From Magnetovibrio sp. (GTDB lineage Bacteria; Pseudomonadota; Alphaproteobacteria; Rhodospirillales; Casp-alpha2): a stretch of 64,000 bases of DNA. The stretch covers positions 1 through 64,000 of the forward strand of contig PBKU01000033.1 of assembly GCA_002722175.1 (NCBI GenBank), in the 5' to 3' direction. A program made the position numbers and the translations under genes. A model generated the notes under the pieces. It saw only the letters and a list, made by a program, of their open reading frames with translations, was not told the DNA's origin and did not search any database. Each line of letters opens with the position of its first letter. Positions within the stretch are counted from its first letter, which is position 1. Below are positions 16,950-27,138 of this stretch, piece by piece.

Positions 16950-17606
16950 TTACATGTTCAGCACGTAATTGCAAAGTTCACGACAGTGTTGGAATCGGAG
17001 TGCTGGCGGAAATTTTTTAGATTTTTCAGGTTTAGGGAACTTTGAGTGCAAAAGAATTGGGGTGCAATGCGTCTTATGTGCACATTGCATGTCAATCTCA
17101 GTGTCCCCAACAAACCAGACATGTGCACCCTGATAAATATTCCCAGGCTTCAGGGCGAGATTGACAGGTTCTTGGTTTGGCTTGTCTTTTTCAGCATCAA
17201 AGGCACCAACAAGCTTTACAAAATATTTATCCCAATCTAATGTTCTGCTTTCTTTACGAAGAAAAGTTCCTTTTTTGTTGCTTACAACGGCAAGGTATAT
17301 TCCAGCTTGGAAAAAAGAACGTAGCATTTCCCCTGCTCCAGGTAACGGAGATATTCTTTCCGCATGAATTTCAGAGTATCTTCTATAAAAAATTTTCCCA
17401 GCTTTTTCCCAATCTGCGCCAAAGTATTTAGGAAAACTATCACGCAACGATTCCTGCACTTTGTGGCGTATTTCATCCATATCCCATTCTCTCATGCCAA
17501 AGCTAAGAAAAGTGGTATTTAGTGCATCTTGAATCACAGACCAACTATCAACCAAGGTATTATCCCAGTCAAAAATAATTGCTTTTGGATAGGGCAGACT
17601 ATTCAT
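16950..17606 (-). CDS. HAD-superfamily phosphatase (phosphoglycolate phosphatase-like)
   Basis: A 218-residue HAD hydrolase. Motif I is DWDNTL (14-19), with the nucleophile and acid-base aspartates. Motif II is SNK, motif III includes the Lys of KDKPN, and motif IV is GDTEID. The helical cap after motif I is of the Gph/beta-phosphoglucomutase type. The substrate is not deducible. It overlaps dat by 8 bases and precedes hfq, an arrangement common in alphaproteobacteria. It does not look like GmhB, which has a different, capless pattern. Confidence 0.85.
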   Translation of the reverse strand: MNSLPYPKAIIFDWDNTLVDSWSVIQDALNTTFLSFGMREWDMDEIRHKVQESLRDSFPKYFGADWEKAGKIFYRRYSEIHAERISPLPGAGEMLRSFFQAGIYLAVVSNKKGTFLRKESRTLDWDKYFVKLVGAFDAEKDKPNQEPVNLALKPGNIYQGAHVWFVGDTEIDMQCAHKTHCTPILLHSKFPKPEKSKKFPPALRFQHCRELCNYVLNM

Positions 17607-18507
17607 GCCGAATTTTTTTTGTTTCCCTGCACCTTGGATGTAAATTTTTTGAATCAGTACCTTTTTCGATAAATTTCAAGAAACCATCAAGTAGCTGTAG
17701 TGTTATTATGCCAATATGGCCATTGCCTATAGAATTACCGTCTATTTTCGTGACGGGTTTAACATGTGTAGTTGAAGCTGTTATAAATGCTTCACGTGCT
17801 TTTTTAGCTTCTTTTAAAGTAAAGGGGCGTTCGACTATTCTGATCCCCGCCTCTTTTGCTACGTCCATAACTGCTAAACGAGTAATTCCGTTCAGAATTC
17901 CATTTGTTGCACTACGAGTAACTAGTTCTCCTTCTTCAGTGACAATCCAAGCATTAGTGGAAGTACCCTCTGTAATAAATCCATTTTTATCAATCATCCA
18001 AGCTTCATAGGCTCCAGTTTCTTTAGCTAGCTGTTTTCCTAAAACATTTGGGAGTAAAGAAATAGATTTAATGTCAACTCTCCCCCAACGGATATCAGGG
18101 ATTGTTATAACTGAAATTCCACTCCTCAATTCTTCGTCGCTACTAACCTTCGTACTCTTCCCTGTTACAACTAGTATTGGCGAGGCCTGATTAGGAAAAG
18201 CATGGTCTCGTGGCGCTATCCCCCGGGTTATTTGTAAATAGACCAAACCGTTATAAATCCTATTGCGTCGAATGATTTCGCGAACAATATGCATTATTGC
18301 GCGCTCGGACATTGGGTTTTTGATACTTAATTCACTTAGAGAATAAGCTAATCGATCTAAGTGGCCACGTGTTCCGATTAATTTTCCTTTGTAAACGCCA
18401 AAAACTTCATAAATACCGTCTGCAAATTGATAGCCTCTGTCTTCAATATGGATAGCAGCAGCTTGATGAATAAAATAACGTCCGTTTACGTAAGCTATTC
18501 TTGACAT
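17599..18507 (-). CDS. dat: D-amino acid aminotransferase (fold type IV PLP enzyme)
   Basis: A fold-type IV aminotransferase of 302 residues. The N-terminal YVNGRYF and EDRGYQFADGIYEV blocks, the PLP lysine Lys147 in DIKSISLLPN, and Glu180 in ITEGTSTN match D-alanine aminotransferases (Bacillus Lys145/Glu177). It interconverts D-alanine or D-glutamate with keto acids, feeding peptidoglycan precursors or D-amino acid turnover. Branched-chain aminotransferase or aminodeoxychorismate lyase are the related alternatives, but RGYQFADG and placement between trkA and hfq favour Dat. About 30 C-terminal residues beyond the fold are basic and poorly conserved. Confidence 0.88.
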   Translation of the reverse strand: MSRIAYVNGRYFIHQAAAIHIEDRGYQFADGIYEVFGVYKGKLIGTRGHLDRLAYSLSELSIKNPMSERAIMHIVREIIRRNRIYNGLVYLQITRGIAPRDHAFPNQASPILVVTGKSTKVSSDEELRSGISVITIPDIRWGRVDIKSISLLPNVLGKQLAKETGAYEAWMIDKNGFITEGTSTNAWIVTEEGELVTRSATNGILNGITRLAVMDVAKEAGIRIVERPFTLKEAKKAREAFITASTTHVKPVTKIDGNSIGNGHIGIITLQLLDGFLKFIEKGTDSKNLHPRCRETKKIRHE

Positions 18508-18524
18508 GATAATACACCAAAAAA

Positions 18525-19901
18525 TTAAAAATATTCCAGTTGTACAGAGAATAAAGATTCGACTTTCTTAATGGCTTTAGCAGCCGCAAAAAGCACTATC
18601 CGGTCGTTCGCTTCAATTACAGTATCTCCATTGGGGCAAATCATCTTGTTATCACGGACTATGGCACCTATCAACACTCCTTCGGGCAAGTTCGATTCTC
18701 TTAATGATGTTCCAACTAAGCTTGATGTCTCAAGGGCTTCAGCTTCAATTAATTCACCAAAATCTTCATGCAAAGTATGTACTGAGTGGATACGTCCCCT
18801 TCGTACATGTTGTAGAATTTTTGATGCTGTTATGTTTTTTGGACTAACAACAACATCAATATTAAGTGAATTTATTAAAGGTTCATATGCAGTCTTATTT
18901 ATTAGAGCTATGGTTCTGTGACAACCAAAACGTTTAGAAAGCAGTGAAGCTAAGATATTAGTTTCATCATCATTAGTTACTGCTACTGCCGTTTGAGTTG
19001 AAGAAATATTTGCTTCGTCCAGAATTTCTTGTTCCAGCACATTCCCTTGAAGAACTAAAGTGTGCTCAAGGATACCGGTTAAATGTTCTGCTCTTTCAGG
19101 ATTGCTTTCAATTATTTTCGTTTGCACCCAGTGGTAATTTTCTTCTAATTCTTGTGCCAAAAATAAACCAATATTGCCGCCACCAAATATCACTAATTTA
19201 CGTGCTTCTTGTTCCTCATATCCAAAAGCTGCCATAGCGCGTTCAATTTGATTACTATCAACGACAAAGTATACTTCATCGCCATGCAGCATCTGATCAT
19301 TGCCACTAGGGATGATAGATGTGTTATTTCGTATTATGCCTATGATTACAATATTTAGATCAGGAAATAGTTGGGTTAATTGACGTAACGCAGTGTTTAC
19401 CAATGGACATTTTTGGCTGCACCTTACACCAAGAAGTTTTATGCGGTTGTCCACAAGTGGAATCATCTCAAATGCTCCTGGAACTTCTAACCGGCGAGTT
19501 ACAGAGCGTGCTACTTCTATTTCTGGAGAAATGATGACATCAATTGGCATGTGATCGGCAGAAAAAAGATTAGCCCAAACAGGATCCAAATAACTTTGTT
19601 GCCGTATTCGTGCAATTTTCGTTGGGACATCAAACAAAGAATGAGCAACTTGGCATGCTACCATATTTACTTCATCGCTTTGTGTTACTGCAATAATTAA
19701 ATCAGTATCATTTATCCCTGCTTTTTCTAATACGTCAGGGTGCGATGCGAGGCCAACAATTCCGTGCACATCGATACTATTGCTGATTCGCTGAATAAGT
19801 TTTTCAGACATATCAACAACGGTTACATCGTGTGCTTCCAAGGCTAGGTGATGGGCTATGTTGTAACCTACTTGGCCGGCACCACACACGATAATCTTCA
19901 T
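18525..19901 (-). CDS. trkA: Trk potassium uptake regulatory subunit TrkA
   Basis: A cytoplasmic gating subunit of Trk K+ channels. It has two tandem RCK units, each an NAD-binding fold followed by a C-terminal RCK-C domain. The first starts CGAGQVGYNIAHHLA (6-20) with VVDMSE. The second starts FGGGNIGLFLAQEL with IESNPERAEHL. The 458-residue length equals full TrkA. AGGAG lies upstream of the ATG. It follows ntrX by 22 bases, the classical ntrX-trkA order. The membrane partner TrkH is not in the window. Confidence 0.95.
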   Translation of the reverse strand: MKIIVCGAGQVGYNIAHHLALEAHDVTVVDMSEKLIQRISNSIDVHGIVGLASHPDVLEKAGINDTDLIIAVTQSDEVNMVACQVAHSLFDVPTKIARIRQQSYLDPVWANLFSADHMPIDVIISPEIEVARSVTRRLEVPGAFEMIPLVDNRIKLLGVRCSQKCPLVNTALRQLTQLFPDLNIVIIGIIRNNTSIIPSGNDQMLHGDEVYFVVDSNQIERAMAAFGYEEQEARKLVIFGGGNIGLFLAQELEENYHWVQTKIIESNPERAEHLTGILEHTLVLQGNVLEQEILDEANISSTQTAVAVTNDDETNILASLLSKRFGCHRTIALINKTAYEPLINSLNIDVVVSPKNITASKILQHVRRGRIHSVHTLHEDFGELIEAEALETSSLVGTSLRESNLPEGVLIGAIVRDNKMICPNGDTVIEANDRIVLFAAAKAIKKVESLFSVQLEYF

Positions 19902-19923
19902 GCTTTTTGCTCCTTAGTCTGGC

Positions 19924-21306
19924 CTATTTGCTGTCTATTTTTACGCCAAGAGATTTTAATTTACGATGCAGAGCCGATCGTTCCATCCCTACAAATTTAG
20001 CAGTTTGCGAAACATTACTTCTATGTCGGTTAAGTTGAGCCAGAAGATATTCTTTTTCGAAAACCTCTCTCGCAGTTCTAAGTGGCATGCCCATGATTTC
20101 CAAATTACGCGTCGCATTAATATCCGGTGTTCCTGAAACAATTTCAGGTGGTAGCATAGTTACACCAATAGGTTCGTTTACAGAACCAGGGGTCATAATA
20201 AGAAGTCGTTCAATAACATTTCGAAATTCTCGGACATTGCCAGGCCAGTTGTACCCTTGTAAAGCTACAGTTGCGTCTGCACTAAGACAGCGTTTTGGTT
20301 GTCCTGATATTTCTGAAGCTCGTAGTAAGAAATATTCAGCAAGCTCGGGGACATCATCCATACGTTCAGACAAAGGTGGTAATTGAATCGGTACAACATT
20401 TAGTCTGTAGAACAGATCTTCTCGGAATTGACCTAACTTAATTTGCTCGTTCAAGTTTTGTGTTGCTGTCGCGATAACTCTAACATCTGTTTCCACGCGT
20501 TTAGAACCCCCAACCCGCGTAAAAATCTGATCTTGGAGAGTTCTTACTATCTTTCCTTGAGTTTCCAATGGCATATCAGATACTTCATCAAGAAGAAGTG
20601 TCCCTGTATGCGCTTGCTCAAACAAGCCAATCTTTTTTGGTCTTGAAGAATTTTCGGCACCCTCTTCGCCGAAAAGTTCGGTTTCCATATGATCAGGCAG
20701 CATAGCTGCGCAATTTACAACAATAAAAGGCCCCCCAGAGCGAGAAGATTGGGTATGAAGCATGCGCGCCACCACTTCTTTTCCGGATCCCGGCGGGCCT
20801 GAAATAAGAATTCGGCTATTGGTTCTTCCTGCCTTTTCAATTACTTGGCGTATTTCTCGAATTGAAGAGGAGGTCCCAACCAGTTTGCTGCTAGATTCAC
20901 TACGAAGTTTTAACTCTGCTAGTTCGCGCTTAGTCCTTGCAGCTTCAATAGCTCGTTCAATTTGTAACAATAACCGGTCAGTTTTAAATGGCTTTTCAAT
21001 AAAGTCATATGCACCATCTTTAATAGCTGATACCGCGGATTCAATTGTTCCATGCCCACTCATCATAACAATAGGAATATCTGAAAAAATCATTTTTACT
21101 TCATTTAGAATTTGTAGTCCGTCAAGTGGACTGCCTTGCAACCAAATATCTAATAGAATTAGTGAGGGGCGACGTATTGCTATCGTGCTTAAAGCGCTAA
21201 CACTGTCAGGTGCTTCGCGTGTAGTATAGCCTTCATCTTGCAAAGCTTCGGAGATAAGTGATCTAATATCGGCCTCATCATCTACGATCAGAATCTCATC
21301 AGCCAT
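19924..21306 (-). CDS. ntrX: Response regulator NtrX (AAA+ sigma-54-activator-like)
   Basis: Receiver domain with Asp53 in ILLDIW and the Lys of EKPFK; AAA+ domain with Walker A GPPGSGKE (170-177) and Walker B LLLDEVSDMP; C-terminal Fis-type HTH (MERSALHRKLKSLG). The region that should hold GAFTGA, the loop that contacts sigma-54, instead reads EEGAENSSRPKKIGLFEQAH. NtrX proteins of several alphaproteobacteria are known to lack GAFTGA and can act with sigma-70. Partner of NtrY; regulates nitrogen, respiratory and envelope genes in relatives. It lies 84 bases downstream of ntrY. Confidence 0.95.
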   Translation of the reverse strand: MADEILIVDDEADIRSLISEALQDEGYTTREAPDSVSALSTIAIRRPSLILLDIWLQGSPLDGLQILNEVKMIFSDIPIVMMSGHGTIESAVSAIKDGAYDFIEKPFKTDRLLLQIERAIEAARTKRELAELKLRSESSSKLVGTSSSIREIRQVIEKAGRTNSRILISGPPGSGKEVVARMLHTQSSRSGGPFIVVNCAAMLPDHMETELFGEEGAENSSRPKKIGLFEQAHTGTLLLDEVSDMPLETQGKIVRTLQDQIFTRVGGSKRVETDVRVIATATQNLNEQIKLGQFREDLFYRLNVVPIQLPPLSERMDDVPELAEYFLLRASEISGQPKRCLSADATVALQGYNWPGNVREFRNVIERLLIMTPGSVNEPIGVTMLPPEIVSGTPDINATRNLEIMGMPLRTAREVFEKEYLLAQLNRHRSNVSQTAKFVGMERSALHRKLKSLGVKIDSK

Positions 21307-21390
21307 TTATCCCCTGCCTTTCTAACACCAGATAGAACTTATTATTGAAGATATTTGATCGTAACAATATTTGAATACAGTCTTAGTCTC

Positions 21391-23601
21391 TTATGTTAAA
21401 TGATTGGTTGTCTTGTCGAAGATTAATGTTGCTCGGGTTCCCTCTTTCAAACGGTTTTCTAAGGTCAGTCGTCCATTGTGATCGTCTAGAATTTTTTTTA
21501 CAATAGCAAGACCTAGTCCAGTCCCCTCTTCCCTAGTTGTTATATATGGTTCAAGTAGCCGCTCTGGATTAATATCCGGTAGCCCATTTCCATTGTCCTC
21601 AACACATATCTTCAGACTTTTATTCTCTTTTGCAGCAGTTAGAGTGACAAGTCCAGAATTACAATTTGATTTTGTATTTAGTTTAGAATCGACAATCGAT
21701 TCAGCGGCGTTCTTCAAGAGGTTAACTAATGCTCGAGAAATTTGCTTTCTATCACAATCAAAAAATATATCTTTGTCAGGAAGATTTAATTCGTAATTGA
21801 TAGATGTAGTTCTATTTTTTTCAGTAAACATTATATGGCGACAAATTTCTGAAAAATTTTCAACTTTCATAATTGGTTGAGGCATGCGGGCGAAAGACGA
21901 AAATTCATCAATTAGTTGTCCTATTTCTTCAACTTGCCGTATTATTGTATTAACGCATTTGTCAAAATTTTCGGGGTCAGTTTTTATCTCGGATTGATAA
22001 CGGCGGTTTAAACGTTCTGCTGAAAGTTGAATAGGCGTTAGAGGGTTCTTTATTTCATGGGCGATTCGACGAGCTACGTCAGACCAGGCCGCTTTTCTTT
22101 GAGCTAACAATAGTGCTGTTATATCATCAAAGGTGACAACAAATCCCACTAAATTTTTTTTAAAATATTCTGCAGTAATCCGTGTAATAAGAGTTTTTTG
22201 TTTTCCATCTCGTTGGATAGTTATCTCTTTTTCGTGCATACGTTCCGGTGACGATTGTGCGGTTTCTAATAAATTTTTCATTTCTGGAATAGCATCACCT
22301 AATACAATATTTTGCTTTGCATTTAGATCCGTTTCTAAAAGCACTGATGCAGACCGGTTAGGTAAATTTATTTGGCCTCCTGAATTTAGCCCAATAACAC
22401 CCGCTGAGACACCAGAAAGTACGGTTTCTGTAAATCTCCTCCTTTCATCTAGCTCTCTATTAGCATCGACTAGTTTGTGCTGCTGTGCTGCTATTCGGTT
22501 GGTCATATGGTTAAATGCTTTCCCTAGACGCCCAATTTCGTCGTGAGCGACTGTATTTTCAATCTGAGTGCTGAGGTCACCTTTGGAAACTTGGTCTGCA
22601 GCTTCAATAAGGTCTGAAATTGGGTTAGCGAGTTGTGCAGTTACGGTTAATCCAATCCAGACTGCAGCTAGTAGAAGTAAGATAGAAGCTATGATGTATA
22701 TTACAACAAAGCTAACTTGTATTCCGATCCTTTCTTCTTTCAAGTCATTGTATTCATTAACAGTTTTTTGAATTTTATCGATGTGTTGTATAACGCGTGG
22801 GTCTATGAAGCGTTCAATTAACAGATAAGCATTAATGAAACGATTAAGGCGAACAAGTGCACGAACCTGGTCCTCAATTTCAGAATTGATTAGGGCAACG
22901 CCTTTCTCATCTGCTTTTTTAAAAATCTCAGATGGTATGGCTTCGAGGGTTTTCAATAAACTAAACTCAGATCTAGCTAACATTTGACCACTTCGGTCTA
23001 TTACAATTGCTTCAGAAAGGCTTCTAAGCCCAGCATGTGCTGACAGAACTCTGTTAAATTCCCATTGATTCTGCATTAAGTATGGTGCTTTTCTATTTAA
23101 ATCGTTTGCGATTGCAAAGGCTTCGGTTTGTATATTTTGTCGGTGTTCTTGAAAATATGCACCTGTCACTGCGATAGATTGATTTAGTGCACCTCCCACA
23201 CGCTTGCTAAACCAAGCTTCAATTCCAAAATGCAAAAATAAAGCGGAAAAAACAGCTACTAAAATAGCAGGAGCAATTGCAACAGCAGCGAATAAGCTAA
23301 CCAGTTTGCTTTGGAGGCGAGCTCCAGCAATTCCACTCCTTCTCTCTCTCCAGATTCGAATTATACGGCGGCCAATTACTGCTGACAACAAGAGCATCAA
23401 TATGCCATCTAAGTACAGCAAGTGGGCTATCGTTTTTGGATCGCCTGCTCCAGCTCGCGAGCCCGTTAGAGCAGTCACTGTAACTATTCCTGAAATCACT
23501 GCTGCTGCAGCTAACATAAATGCTAAAATACGACTGGTTTTTCTACTGGAACGCCAATTAAAATTCTTTAATGTGAAACTAGAATTGTTGTTTTGGTTCA
23601 T
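21391..23601 (-). CDS. ntrY: Sensor histidine kinase NtrY
   Basis: A 736-residue membrane kinase. Three hydrophobic helices lie near residues 25-45, 62-78 and 98-125; a periplasmic segment runs to about 290, then a fourth helix (about 295-320). A HAMP domain (ANPISDLIEAADQVSKGD), a PAS domain (about 385-495), a HisKA domain with the phosphorylated His in RRIAHEIKNPLTPIQ, and an HATPase_c domain with DNGNGLPD and GTGLGLAIVKKIL follow. It phosphorylates NtrX; in relatives it senses redox or nitrogen state. Its ATG overlaps the ntrC stop (ATGA), coupling the two systems. Confidence 0.96.
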   Translation of the reverse strand: MNQNNNSSFTLKNFNWRSSRKTSRILAFMLAAAAVISGIVTVTALTGSRAGAGDPKTIAHLLYLDGILMLLLSAVIGRRIIRIWRERRSGIAGARLQSKLVSLFAAVAIAPAILVAVFSALFLHFGIEAWFSKRVGGALNQSIAVTGAYFQEHRQNIQTEAFAIANDLNRKAPYLMQNQWEFNRVLSAHAGLRSLSEAIVIDRSGQMLARSEFSLLKTLEAIPSEIFKKADEKGVALINSEIEDQVRALVRLNRFINAYLLIERFIDPRVIQHIDKIQKTVNEYNDLKEERIGIQVSFVVIYIIASILLLLAAVWIGLTVTAQLANPISDLIEAADQVSKGDLSTQIENTVAHDEIGRLGKAFNHMTNRIAAQQHKLVDANRELDERRRFTETVLSGVSAGVIGLNSGGQINLPNRSASVLLETDLNAKQNIVLGDAIPEMKNLLETAQSSPERMHEKEITIQRDGKQKTLITRITAEYFKKNLVGFVVTFDDITALLLAQRKAAWSDVARRIAHEIKNPLTPIQLSAERLNRRYQSEIKTDPENFDKCVNTIIRQVEEIGQLIDEFSSFARMPQPIMKVENFSEICRHIMFTEKNRTTSINYELNLPDKDIFFDCDRKQISRALVNLLKNAAESIVDSKLNTKSNCNSGLVTLTAAKENKSLKICVEDNGNGLPDINPERLLEPYITTREEGTGLGLAIVKKILDDHNGRLTLENRLKEGTRATLIFDKTTNHLT

Positions 23602-25031
23602 ATGGTTTCCTTAATGAAAACAATACCGAGTTCACGTATTTTTTTCCTAAGAGTGTTTCGATTAATACCTAGAATATTTGCTGCCCGTAACTGATTTCCA
23701 TTTGTTACCTTCAGTGTAATTGAGATTAACGGTTTTTCTAGTTTTTCCAACATTCGAAAATATAAACCGGGTGGAGGTAAAGTAGCCTCGTAATCTTGAA
23801 AGTGATTCACTAAATGCTTTTCAATCATATTAGTTAAATTTTCGTCATTATTTTGAGTAGTCTCTATTTTATTTTCTTCATTTAACTCCTTTTCAATTTC
23901 TGAGGCACCAATAGTATCGTGAGTATAGAGGGCCGCAATTCGCCGAATAATATTTTCAAGTTCTCTCACATTTCCGGGCCATGTTGATTGTTGAAGTAAA
24001 TTAATAGCTTCTGGTTCAATTATCTTCCAGGGGAGTCCTTCGGATACGGCTTGCATCAAGAAATGGTGCACTAGTTCGGGAATATCTTCTGAGCGTTCTC
24101 TTAACGGTGGCAGGCGAACTGGCACAACGTTTAAACGAAAAAACAGATCTTCACGAAATAATCCCTGGCGAACAAGTTTTTTTAAGTCATTGTGGGTTGC
24201 TGCAATTATCCGGACATTTGCATCAATTGGAGTGTTGCTACCAACGGGTCTAAATTCACCTTCCTGTAAAACACGAAGGAGGCGAGTTTGAGCTTCAATT
24301 GGCATATCGCCTATTTCATCCAAAAACAAAGTACCGCCATTTGCTTCTTGAAAAAATCCAGTTGACTTTTTAATAGCTCCTGTGAAAGCACCTTTTTCAT
24401 GGCCAAAAAGCTCACTTTCAATAAGCTCTTTTGGGATGGACGCCATATTTACTGCAACAAAAGGCTTTTTGTTGCGGTTTCCAAGATCGTGTAATGCGCG
24501 AGCAACGAGTTCCTTCCCTGTCCCCGATTCACCTGTAATTAGAATGGAAAGTTCAGTTTTTACTACTCGTGCTAAAGTGCGATAGATTTCTTGCATAGCG
24601 GGAGACCGGCCTATTAAAGGAAGTTTTTCACCGGTCTCAATCCTTGGCCAGTTGCTTTTATCTATTTTTGCATCTAACCCTTTCCGGACAACCCGTATTA
24701 ACTCTAAAAGATCAAATGGCTTTGGGAGATACTCAAAAGCCCCACATTCATTTGCTCTCACAGCAGTTAGCAAGGTATTTTCTGCGCTCATAACGATAAC
24801 TCGGAGCTCTGGTCTAACCTCAAGAATTCGGGGAATTAAATCAAGACCATTTTGATCCGGAAGCATGACATCGAGAATGATTAGATTACCTTCCCCTTTT
24901 ATGACCCAGCCCCATAGAACAGATGCTGTACTTGTCATCTTTACATCAAAATTGGCGCGATTTAGAGCTTGACCTACAACAGTGCGGATCGCTTTATCGT
25001 CATCGGCGACTAAAATAGTTTGCATGCTCAT
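23598..25031 (-). CDS. ntrC: Nitrogen regulator NtrC (sigma-54 activator)
   Basis: A 477-residue NtrC. The receiver domain has Asp54 (IILDVMLPDQNG). The AAA+ domain has Walker A GESGTGKE (168-175), an intact GAFTGA loop (214-219) and Walker B LFLDEIGDMP. The C-terminal HTH is NQLRAANILGINRNTLRKKI. It activates sigma-54 promoters for nitrogen assimilation when phosphorylated by NtrB. The intact GAFTGA contrasts with its neighbour NtrX. It begins seven bases after ntrB; a second ATG at 25025 is possible. Confidence 0.97.
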   Translation of the reverse strand: MSMQTILVADDDKAIRTVVGQALNRANFDVKMTSTASVLWGWVIKGEGNLIILDVMLPDQNGLDLIPRILEVRPELRVIVMSAENTLLTAVRANECGAFEYLPKPFDLLELIRVVRKGLDAKIDKSNWPRIETGEKLPLIGRSPAMQEIYRTLARVVKTELSILITGESGTGKELVARALHDLGNRNKKPFVAVNMASIPKELIESELFGHEKGAFTGAIKKSTGFFQEANGGTLFLDEIGDMPIEAQTRLLRVLQEGEFRPVGSNTPIDANVRIIAATHNDLKKLVRQGLFREDLFFRLNVVPVRLPPLRERSEDIPELVHHFLMQAVSEGLPWKIIEPEAINLLQQSTWPGNVRELENIIRRIAALYTHDTIGASEIEKELNEENKIETTQNNDENLTNMIEKHLVNHFQDYEATLPPPGLYFRMLEKLEKPLISITLKVTNGNQLRAANILGINRNTLRKKIRELGIVFIKETI

Positions 25032-25038
25032 TTTCCAG

Positions 25039-26151
25039 TCATTTCTTATTTTCGTAGAATGGAAGCATAACTCGGAAGATAGTTCCTGTTTCTAGGGAGT
25101 CACATTCAATAATACCCCCATGGTCATCAATAATTTTAGCGGCAATTGATAATCCAAGACCACTGCCGCGAGATTTTGAAGTGACAAAAGGATCAAAAAG
25201 GGTGTTTCGCAAACTTTGTGCAATACCTTTGCCAGCATCCTGTATACTTACTTCTAATTGTCGGGGGTTACGGGTTGCGGATTGAGGCGCAGTAAGGTGC
25301 ATTCCAGGTTGGTATAATGATTTTATAAAAATCTCCCCTCTCTTTTTTGGCGTTGCTTCGACTGCATTCTTTACGAGATTTAGAAAAACTTGAACGAGTT
25401 GATCATGGTGGCCGTGAATTGGAGGTAAAGAAGGGTCAAAATCATTGATAAACTTAATATTCTTAGCGAAGCTGTGTTTTGCAAGTTGTTGCACATGATC
25501 AAGTATTAGATGGATATTTATAGCATCACGCTTTAGTGAGGTGTTTGTGTTAAACAAGCCTATATCATCTAACAAACCACAAATTCGATCTGTTTCATCT
25601 TTTATTATCTTTGTTAAGTTCCGTCCTTGAGGGGTTGCATCTTCTTCTAGCAACTGAGCAGCACCGCGAATACTGGATAATGGATTTTTTATTTCATGAG
25701 CTATTATAGAAGACATTGCAGACAAAGATTTTGAAGCATCTCGATGAATTAACTGACGTTCAATTTTTTCAGCCATTGAACGTCGTTGAAAAGATAATAC
25801 AGTTGTTCCACTAATTTCTGGCAGAGGGCATATTTGAACACTAACCAATTGTGCTTTTATGCGTGAATTTTCGAGTATTAATTCAAATTCAGATACTGAT
25901 CCTTGGTCTTTTAAAGCTCGATTCATTAAAGCAAAAATTGGGCTATCTAAAGATATTACGCTATCTAACGGCTGCCCTATCAAAGAATGCGCACTAGTTT
26001 GGAAAAAGTTTTCAGTGGCAGGGTTTACAAAAACAATGTGTTTTTTATTGTCTACAACTAAAATTATCGTTTCAATTGCATTTAGAATTAATTGTGCATT
26101 AATTAGGCTTTTTTTTTCAAGTTTACTAACATTTGACGCCTTACATACCAT
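25039..26151 (-). CDS. ntrB: Nitrogen sensor kinase NtrB (GlnL)
   Basis: A soluble PAS-histidine kinase of 370 residues. An N-terminal PAS domain (about 20-130) precedes HisKA with the phosphorylated His in SIIAHEIKNPLSSIRGAAQLL, and HATPase_c with DAGKGIAQ and GSGLGLSIAAKIIDDHGG. No membrane segment is present, as expected for a PII-controlled kinase. It phosphorylates NtrC under nitrogen limitation. Its ATG overlaps the dusB stop by one base (TAATG), so translation is coupled to dusB and may share the dusB leader's control. Confidence 0.96.
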   Translation of the reverse strand: MVCKASNVSKLEKKSLINAQLILNAIETIILVVDNKKHIVFVNPATENFFQTSAHSLIGQPLDSVISLDSPIFALMNRALKDQGSVSEFELILENSRIKAQLVSVQICPLPEISGTTVLSFQRRSMAEKIERQLIHRDASKSLSAMSSIIAHEIKNPLSSIRGAAQLLEEDATPQGRNLTKIIKDETDRICGLLDDIGLFNTNTSLKRDAINIHLILDHVQQLAKHSFAKNIKFINDFDPSLPPIHGHHDQLVQVFLNLVKNAVEATPKKRGEIFIKSLYQPGMHLTAPQSATRNPRQLEVSIQDAGKGIAQSLRNTLFDPFVTSKSRGSGLGLSIAAKIIDDHGGIIECDSLETGTIFRVMLPFYENKK

Positions 26152-27137
26152 TAGCTACCCAGCCTTTTTTCAGAATTGGAAAAGTAGTTTTTGATTTCAT
26201 CAATTACTAATTTTGGGTCAATAATTTGATTAATTGTTGATCGAAACGCAGCTGAATTAGATAGGCCTTTCGAGTACCAACCTAAATGTTTCCGAGCTAT
26301 TCGAACACCAGATTGTTTTCCATAGAATTTTAACATATCTTCATAATGTTCTAGTACTATCTCTAAACGCGTATTTGTCGATGGTTCTTCTAGAGTTCTA
26401 CCGGTTTTTAAAAAATACCCGACTGATTTTAAAAACCAGGGCCGACCATATGTGCCACGGCCAATTAACACTCCCGCTGCATTAGATAATTCAAGAGCGG
26501 TTTTGGCGTCTAATAGTGTATTTATATCCCCATTGCAGAATACTGGAATTTTTACGGCATCTTTGACTTTGTGGATAAATGACCAATCAGCATGCCCTTT
26601 ATAGAAATCATTCCGGGTTCGCCCGTGGACAAATACCGCACTAATACCGGCGTCTTCTGCAATGCGAGCCAAATTAGGTGCATTTCTATTCTTACTATCC
26701 CATCCCGTTCGCATTTTTAAAGTCACAGGTAGTTTTACCGCTTTTACCACTGAGGTTAGGATGCGACTTGCTAACAATTCATCTTTCATCAAAGCGGACC
26801 CTGCATCGCCGTTGGTAACTTTTTTAACTGGACATCCCATATTAATGTCAATAAGGGCGGCACCACCACCTTCATTAAGGCGAGCCGCTTCAGCCATTAT
26901 TTCTGGCTCACAACCAGCTAATTGAACAGCCATTGGAAATTCCTCAGCACAGTTTTTTGTCATCCTCATTGTCTTTTTAGCGGAATAAATCATAGCTTTA
27001 GATGCTATCATTTCTGATACAACCAACCCCGCTCCATGACGTTTTACGAGGCGCCTGAAGGGCAAATCGGTTACCCCCGACATGGGTGCTAATATTACGG
27101 GTATATCTAACTTAACAGGTCCAATAGTTACTGACAA
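26151..27137 (-). CDS. dusB: tRNA-dihydrouridine synthase DusB (NifR3)
   Basis: An FMN-dependent TIM-barrel enzyme reducing uridines in the tRNA D-loop. Conserved blocks are [15 protein letters not shown] (17-31), [20 protein letters not shown] with the catalytic Cys102, [15 protein letters not shown], and [10 protein letters not shown]. At 328 residues it is full length. The start is TTG: no ATG precedes it in frame, and a perfect AGGAGG (27145-27150) is seven bases upstream. It heads the dusB-ntrB-ntrC-ntrY operon. In most relatives ispDF lies just upstream, but here a YpjD-like gene does. Confidence 0.96.
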   Translation of the reverse strand: MSVTIGPVKLDIPVILAPMSGVTDLPFRRLVKRHGAGLVVSEMIASKAMIYSAKKTMRMTKNCAEEFPMAVQLAGCEPEIMAEAARLNEGGGAALIDINMGCPVKKVTNGDAGSALMKDELLASRILTSVVKAVKLPVTLKMRTGWDSKNRNAPNLARIAEDAGISAVFVHGRTRNDFYKGHADWSFIHKVKDAVKIPVFCNGDINTLLDAKTALELSNAAGVLIGRGTYGRPWFLKSVGYFLKTGRTLEEPSTNTRLEIVLEHYEDMLKFYGKQSGVRIARKHLGWYSKGLSNSAAFRSTINQIIDPKLVIDEIKNYFSNSEKRLGS

Positions 27138-27138
27138 A

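Noticed and set aside
16950-17606. HAD phosphatase as the missing GmhB of the heptose operon
   Set aside because: It has a Gph-type cap domain and lies in the conserved dat-hfq context, so it is a core gene of other function.
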